From Branchinecta lynchi (taxonomy: Eukaryota > Arthropoda > Branchiopoda > Anostraca > Branchinectidae): a stretch of DNA of 64,000 nt. Made by a program: the position numbers and the translations under genes. The DNA lies in NCBI GenBank assembly GCA_023053575.1, contig JAKZAP010000022.1, positions 17,236,489 through 17,300,488 of the forward strand, given 5' to 3'. The notes beneath the pieces were generated by a model that worked only from the letters and a program-made list of their open reading frames with translations, made no database searches and was not told the DNA's origin. Below, piece after piece: positions 62,936-64,000 of this stretch. How positions within the stretch are numbered: position 1 is the first letter of the stretch; each line of letters begins with the position of its first letter.

Positions 62936-63900
62936 TTTTTCTTCGCTTAACATTAACGGCACCAAAGACCAAGATTTGTTGATTAATGAACTATTAGCCC
63001 ATGATGTTTTCTTCTTGCAAGAACATTTTTCGACTAAATCAAATATGTCTAGCCTAAAGCGTTCCCCTGCCCACCATTTTTTTTCGCGCGAGGCCAAGAA
63101 AACTAAATGCCGCCCATCCTGTGCTCTCGCAATTTTCCTCAATTCCCCAGCAAAGCCTTCTGTGATTGATAGTGATAATAACATCCTAGCGATCCAGTGT
63201 GACAATATTGCATTCATAAATGTTTACTTTCCGATCGTCGGTCCATAGCATCGTTCACTTCTTTCGCGAAATGTTGCTTCAGTTTAAAGTCTCTGCTCGA
63301 AAGTCTGAATTGTGACATTTTTGGGAATTCCGATAGGTCAGCCGTTTTTTTAGAATCAATTCCGACTAGATATGATGTCGCCGAAAAGAACCTCCCTTTC
63401 ACATATATCCACAAGAGAGGCTGCTGAAAATCGAATCTGGATCGTGTGATCGCTTCCAGTTCCGGTTTAATATCATCAGGGTAGACGAAGAAAAAATCGA
63501 CGTCGATCACCATATTCTCAGCTGTGATGTGTCCTGTGACCTATCTGGCCAAACGTTTTCGGCTCAGCCGAAGTGGCTTACGAAGAAAATTTGCTACGCT
63601 AAGTGCATTACTTTCGACCATTAAAGTGCCTTATCACCTGCTGCAAACTTCGGTATCCTCGCCTTCAAGTAGGGTTGACCTTAATTCCTATTATTATCAA
63701 ATTGTGCCTGTTGATAAAGTTCGGATTGAAACTAGGAAGCCTAATTGGAACTTGAATCCCAAAGTAAGGCATGCAAAGAAAAAACCAAGCTTTGGCTGCA
63801 ATATGTGGATATCGTGTGACCGGCCCTCGGCCGGCGCTGTGTTCTCAGTAACCAAAAGTGTAAGCGTGATTATAAGGCTAGTCTGAAGGGAGCCCGTTCG
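62936..63900 (+). pseudogene. LINE ORF2 start: AP endonuclease relic, runs off the window
   Basis: Reads SLNINGTKDQDLLINELLAH and DVFFLQEHFST (endonuclease N-terminus, Asn and Glu motifs), then NNILAIQCDNIAFINVYFP. After frame changes near 63245-63350 it reads PTRYDVAEKNLPFTYIHKRG and SNLDRVIASSSGLISS, then a degenerate C-terminal motif where the expected SDH reads SAV (FSAVMCPVTY). Several in-frame stops. RT, if present, lies beyond or near the window end. It forms one degenerate element with the ORF1 at 61819. Confidence 0.7.
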
Positions 63901-64000
63901 AATGCGTGGCCGGGCCCCACCGATAAGGCCCCATGGGATAAGGTTACAAACAGTGAGAAATGTTCCACATCTGTCCTATCTTGTCTCCAACTAGCTGATT

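Overview
This window is eukaryotic, almost certainly from an invertebrate animal, and consists very largely of transposable elements. The evidence is the mix of LINEs with separate ORF1 and ORF2, a Penelope-like element, a DIRS-type tyrosine-recombinase element, Ty3/gypsy elements with LTRs, a hAT derivative, several MITE-like inverted-repeat elements and minisatellites, with long AT-rich non-coding stretches and no operon-like gene packing. I cannot name the species. I found no convincingly intact host gene; the best host-like candidates are a decayed, possibly spliced coding stretch (6.86-8.15 kb) and a frameshifted YqaJ-type nuclease (60.2-61.0 kb).

Layout. 0-8.9 kb: small inverted-repeat elements, a composite repeat array (2.8-5.8 kb), a TA-flanked inverted-repeat element (6.08-6.71 kb) and a G-rich minisatellite. 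8.85-12.99 kb: a LINE with apparently intact, overlapping ORF1 and ORF2. 13-17.4 kb: tandem repeats, a second copy of the first repeat (split by a LINE 3' fragment), more G-rich satellite and an ATTCGGTA-rich array. 17.6-22.4 kb: a minus-strand LINE whose RT is split by a degenerate DIRS-like remnant. 23.1-24.7 kb: a Penelope-like insertion with an inverted 5' part and a downstream hammerhead-like motif. 25.1-30.8 kb: a MITE, an orphan LINE ORF1, a gypsy pol relic and LINE endonuclease and tail relics. 30.8-55.2 kb: a tandem Ty3/gypsy element (LTR-internal-LTR-internal-LTR). 55.2-57.8 kb: the other half of the LINE into which it inserted. 58-64 kb: unassigned sequence, the YqaJ relic, and another degenerate LINE (ORF1 plus the start of ORF2) running off the window end.

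The main event is the 24.4-kb gypsy tandem. Its outermost LTRs are flanked by the same 4-bp sequence ATAT, and the LINE ORF2 reading frame continues from one flank to the other, so the array entered as, or grew from, a single insertion and gained its second unit by LTR-LTR recombination. Each unit encodes gag (CCHC knuckle), protease, RT/RNase H, integrase (D,D35E, GPY/F-like module) and a long Pro/Ser-rich third ORF. The two units carry different lesions: a nonsense codon in gag of unit 1 and a 1.67-kb hAT foldback element in the protease of unit 2.

All coordinates come from reading the sequence by eye. Boundaries of degenerate relics are approximate; LTR, target-site-duplication and terminal-inverted-repeat boundaries are base-exact as far as I could verify.
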